Shown: piece after piece, positions 35,630 through 38,437 of the stretch | Position numbering within the stretch: position 1 is the stretch's first letter | How the letters are laid out: each line of letters opens with the position of its first letter | Origin: Limisphaerales bacterium | Lineage (GTDB): Bacteria; Verrucomicrobiota; Verrucomicrobiia; Limisphaerales; UBA11358 | Assembly (NCBI GenBank): GCA_025360325.1 | Contig: JANYCI010000126.1 | Span: 1 to 38,437 of the forward strand | Length of the DNA stretch: 38,437 nucleotides | Reading direction: 5' to 3' | Position numbers and translations under genes: made by a program | Notes under the pieces: generated by a model | What the model was told of the DNA's origin: nothing | The model's input: the letters and a program-made list of their open reading frames with translations, nothing else | Databases searched by the model: none

Positions 35630-37573
35630 TCATTTCGTTTCCAACGTGAATCGGAGCGACACGACGTTGAGTGGCTTCCAACTCGCCGCATCTTTTGCGC
35701 GGATGTTCACGGTGAAATTGCCGGCGGATTTGATTTCCACCGTGCCGATGTCAGTCGTGGCAAACTTGTCCCAGCCGGCGGTCTGGGGTGCTTTCGCGGA
35801 CAGTTTATCACCGGCGGCCTCCAGCAGAAATTCGCCGTCGCCGTTGGCCGAGGCGATGGTGGCGCTGACGAGATACTTGCCGGGCTGGTCAATGTGCGCG
35901 CTCCACGACGCCCACTCGTCGGGCTTGTCCCAATAACCGATGTTCGGTTTGCCGCCATGCTCTTCCACTTTGATCTCTTCGCCGTGCAGCGTGGCGTCGT
36001 CCGCGCCGAAGATCAGCCGCCCACGCGAATCGGGCGTAATCACCGCCGGCAAAACTGGCACGGGCACGGGCTTGAAACCGCTGCCCGCAATGCGGAGCGA
36101 ACACGTCAGGTCACTCAATTTTTCACCAGGCAATTCCACCGCGAGTCCGTTGGTCGTCTGCGAAAATTTTAATTCGCCGGCATGACCGAGCAGTTCAACT
36201 TTTTCAATTTTATTTTGCGCGGTATCGCCCGTCGCGGCGAGCGAGCGGATGATGAATTTATTTTCCTCCGGCCAGCCAAGCGCGATGGCGTAAAGCGTCG
36301 AACCTTTGGTCGTGAAACGAATGTCCTTCGCGCTGTATTTGAAATCTTCCTTGAACGCGCCGCCTTTCACCTTCACCTCGCCTTCGCCGTAAGTCAGCCA
36401 CGGACGCGTGCCGTAAATCGCCTCGCCGTTCAGCGCCGTCCAATCCGCGAGTTGGCGCAGCATGGTTTCGACTTCGGGATCGAGCGTGCCGTCGGGACGC
36501 AAGACGACGTTGAGCAGCAGATTTCCATTCTTGCTCGTGATGTCCACGAGCATATGAACCGTCCAGCTCAACGGCTGATACTTCCAATGCTTGTTGTAAA
36601 ACCAGTCGCCGATGGAAGTGTCCGTCTGCCACGGATCGGGGCTGATGCCGCCGCCCACGCCGCGTTCGTAATCCTGCACCCAGCGACCGTTACTCGGCTC
36701 TTTGCAGTTGTAGATCGCTTCGGATTTGCCGCCGTGATCCGCCGCGCTCAAGTTGTAGAGGTTCGCAATCTGGCTCAAGCCGACCTCGTTGCCGAAGACC
36801 ACCGGGCCATCGCTGTAAAGCAAATCGGGATGATAGTTGTCCACGAGTTCCTTGATCTCGTAATACCATTGCTGCTGCCAGCGCGGGTCTTTTGTATACC
36901 AAGAACTCTTGTCATCCGACGCGGCGGGAAAATGATACAAGTCCCAGTTGTTCGAGTTCGCACCGTCGTAAGGCACTCCCGCGAGCGGACCGGATTTGTC
37001 CGACTTGTGCGAATCTTGAAACCAACTGAAGCTCGCGCCGAGATGTTCGGACACGCCGAAGGGCAATCCATTTTTCTTCGCTGCGGCCTGCCATTCACCG
37101 ACAACGTCGCGGTGCGGGCCGACCTGAACGGAGTTCCATTTGTGCAATTTGGAATTCCACAAAAAGAAATCGTCGTGATGCGTGCCCATGCTGACGAAAT
37201 ATTTTGCGCCGGCTTTTTTGTAGAGTTCGATCAATTTTTCCGGCTCCCACTTCTCGGCTTTCCACAGCGGGATGACATCCTTCCAACCGTTCGTTGAGGG
37301 ATGGCCGTAGGTTTCAAGGTGATGTTTGTATTGCGGTGTGCCTTGCTGATACATCTTGCGGGCATACCAATCGCCTTCCATCGGCACAGCCTGCGGCCCC
37401 CAGTGCGCCCAGATGCCAAACTTCGCGTCGCGGAACCAGTCGGGGCAGGAATAATTCGTCAGCGAATCGCGCGTGCCGACAAATGGGCCGGTCGCCACCG
37501 GCAAATCCAGCGCGGCGCGTGTTGTTTGAATTGTGAGCAGAGCAAAAGTTGAGATGATGGTCAGTTTTTTCAT
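35630..37573 (-). CDS. Secreted GH29-family alpha-L-fucosidase-like enzyme (paralogue B)
   Basis: 647 residues with a signal peptide (about 1-20, cleavage after TRA). It is a near-full-length relative of the gene at 26201-28135: FGIWAHWGPQAVPMEGDWYA, THHDDFFLWN and LLYSDGPVVFGNE (candidate nucleophile Asp255) recur, and long stretches are identical at the protein level. The SDG here is closer to the usual GH29 site than the SDS of paralogue A. A C-terminal beta-sandwich (about 517-647) is shared too. It begins at the stop of the upstream GH10 gene (ATGA), so the two are one transcript. Paralogues A and B are in inverted orientation around the GH3-GH12, GH31 and GH36 genes. Confidence 0.88.
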   Translation of the reverse strand: MKKLTIISTFALLTIQTTRAALDLPVATGPFVGTRDSLTNYSCPDWFRDAKFGIWAHWGPQAVPMEGDWYARKMYQQGTPQYKHHLETYGHPSTNGWKDVIPLWKAEKWEPEKLIELYKKAGAKYFVSMGTHHDDFFLWNSKLHKWNSVQVGPHRDVVGEWQAAAKKNGLPFGVSEHLGASFSWFQDSHKSDKSGPLAGVPYDGANSNNWDLYHFPAASDDKSSWYTKDPRWQQQWYYEIKELVDNYHPDLLYSDGPVVFGNEVGLSQIANLYNLSAADHGGKSEAIYNCKEPSNGRWVQDYERGVGGGISPDPWQTDTSIGDWFYNKHWKYQPLSWTVHMLVDITSKNGNLLLNVVLRPDGTLDPEVETMLRQLADWTALNGEAIYGTRPWLTYGEGEVKVKGGAFKEDFKYSAKDIRFTTKGSTLYAIALGWPEENKFIIRSLAATGDTAQNKIEKVELLGHAGELKFSQTTNGLAVELPGEKLSDLTCSLRIAGSGFKPVPVPVLPAVITPDSRGRLIFGADDATLHGEEIKVEEHGGKPNIGYWDKPDEWASWSAHIDQPGKYLVSATIASANGDGEFLLEAAGDKLSAKAPQTAGWDKFATTDIGTVEIKSAGNFTVNIRAKDAASWKPLNVVSLRFTLETK

Positions 37574-38437
37574 TTGATTGAATCTTGAGATGCAGAATTG
37601 AGTTTAGAGGTTTCGCGATTACTAATTGGATTTGCCAAAACGATAATTGCCCTGAAGGCGGGCTTTGGTTTTCCGTCGCGGTCAAAAAGCAGCGGATAGG
37701 CCGTGCGTCCGGCCACCGGCCAGTCGTTGAGCCAGGAATCGCCGTCGGTCACGCCCCAGAACGTGACGCGCTCGACGGCATCGCGATGCTTCAAGAAAAT
37801 CTTGAACAACGCCGGATACCTTGTCGTCAGTTCGGCCTGCACGCTTTCAGGCAAGCCGTTCGGGTATGGGTTTAACTTGGGGTCGGATTTTGCCCGCAAC
37901 GAAACATCCGCCGACAACGCCGCCCACGCGGAAGGCAGCACATCTATGTCCAGTTCCGTGATCATCACTTTCATGCCCAACCGCGCGAATGCCGCGATGG
38001 TGTCGTCCACTTCCTGCAGCGTCGGGCTGTTCGTCGCCAACTGATAATGCCCCTGCAAACCCACGCCGGTGATTTTGACGCCGGCCGCCTGCAACTGTTT
38101 CACCAGCGCCAGCGCCCCTGCCCGCTTGGTGGGATTTTCCAAGCCGTAATCGTTGTAATAAAGTTCCGCTTGCGGGTCGGCTTCGTGCGCAAACTGAAAC
38201 GCTTTCACCAAATAATCCTGACCGATGATTTTTCGCCACGGCGTCATCCGCAATTTTCCGTGTTCATCCACTGCCTCATTGACGACGTCCCAGCCGCCAA
38301 TTTTTCCCCGGTAACGACCCACGACGGTGAAAATATGGTCGTGCATCCGGCGCAACAGCAGCGCGCGGTCATCCGCGTTCGTGCCGCTCAATTCGCGCCC
38401 GCGACTGTCTTGAAACACCCAGTCCGGTGTCTGCGCG
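37570..38437 (-). CDS. GH10 endo-1,4-beta-xylanase, C-terminal part (5' end outside window)
   Basis: The frame is open to the right edge of the window, so the gene starts beyond it; about 289 residues are visible. The first visible codons read TPDWVFQDSRG, the usual GH10 stretch after the H-x-Q-x-P strand. GGWDVVNEAVDE holds the acid/base Glu, YYNDYGLE and GVGLQGHYQL are typical barrel strands, and MITELDIDV holds the nucleophile Glu. VTFWGVTDGDSWLN and YPLLFDRDGKPKPAF end the domain. GH10 cleaves beta-1,4-xylan chains with retention. No carbohydrate-binding domain is visible after the barrel. The stop overlaps the GH29 start by ATGA, so a xylanase is co-translated with a fucosidase-like enzyme. 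Confidence 0.95.
   Translation of the reverse strand, partial: AQTPDWVFQDSRGRELSGTNADDRALLLRRMHDHIFTVVGRYRGKIGGWDVVNEAVDEHGKLRMTPWRKIIGQDYLVKAFQFAHEADPQAELYYNDYGLENPTKRAGALALVKQLQAAGVKITGVGLQGHYQLATNSPTLQEVDDTIAAFARLGMKVMITELDIDVLPSAWAALSADVSLRAKSDPKLNPYPNGLPESVQAELTTRYPALFKIFLKHRDAVERVTFWGVTDGDSWLNDWPVAGRTAYPLLFDRDGKPKPAFRAIIVLANPISNRETSKLNSASQDSIK

Noticed and set aside
36182-37297. 371-residue open frame on the + strand
   Set aside because: It is the mirror of the GH29 paralogue B; it has no motif, and similar mirror frames occur opposite the other GH genes.
1-38437. CRISPR arrays, tRNA, rRNA or insertion sequences
   Set aside because: I saw no regularly spaced repeats, no cloverleaf or rRNA sequence, and no transposase-like protein apart from the small TnpV-like frame.

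Overview
The window (about 57% GC by eye) looks like a chromosome or large plasmid of a Verrucomicrobiota-type bacterium, most likely a soil or plant-litter polysaccharide degrader. The clues are an ECF sigma factor of the Sig-70_X6 type paired with a membrane Ser/Thr protein kinase, many secreted plant-cell-wall glycoside hydrolases (GHs) without SusC/SusD, and very little Shine-Dalgarno usage. This placement is inference from gene content; no rRNA or tRNA is present to confirm it.

Left third (1-13161, + strand): a conjugation module. Order: the C-terminal part of a VirB4/TrbE ATPase (cut by the window edge), a glycine-zipper lipoprotein, VirB5/TrbJ, VirB6/TrbL, VirB8/TrbF, VirB9/TrbG, VirB10/TrbI, a second lipoprotein and a small conserved-looking protein. 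After a 389-bp regulatory-looking gap come an XRE-type repressor and a very large N6-adenine methylase/helicase of the DarB/N12-methylase type. A TnpV-like gene is nested in another frame inside the start of the methylase gene. A 62-bp palindromic repeat has inserted into the signal-peptide region of the virB9-like gene. No integrase, relaxase, coupling protein or att site is visible.

Middle (13302-23025, - strand): a four-gene operon of secreted enzymes transcribed leftwards: GH78 alpha-L-rhamnosidase, a GH127/GH146 beta-L-arabinofuranosidase fused to a five-bladed beta-propeller, a GH29 alpha-L-fucosidase, and a GH67-like putative alpha-glucuronidase. This set fits decorated pectin or arabinogalactan side chains.

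Regulatory hub (23026-26046): divergent from that operon, an ECF sigma factor with a well-placed promoter that suggests a leaderless mRNA, followed by a Ser/Thr kinase with a TM segment and a C-terminal helical repeat domain.

Right third (26201-38437): a hemicellulose (xyloglucan-like) set. On the + strand: GH29, a GH3-GH12 fusion, a GH31 alpha-xylosidase, and a GH36/raffinose-synthase-type alpha-galactosidase. Convergent on the - strand: a close GH29 paralogue, preceded by a GH10 endo-xylanase cut by the window edge. The GH12 domain could cut a xyloglucan backbone, GH31 remove xylose, GH29 and GH36 remove fucose and galactose, and GH3 finish the glucose oligomers. No sugar transporter is seen. 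A conjugation module next to a large carbohydrate-utilisation cluster raises the possibility that the cluster is mobile cargo, but the element boundary is not proven here.
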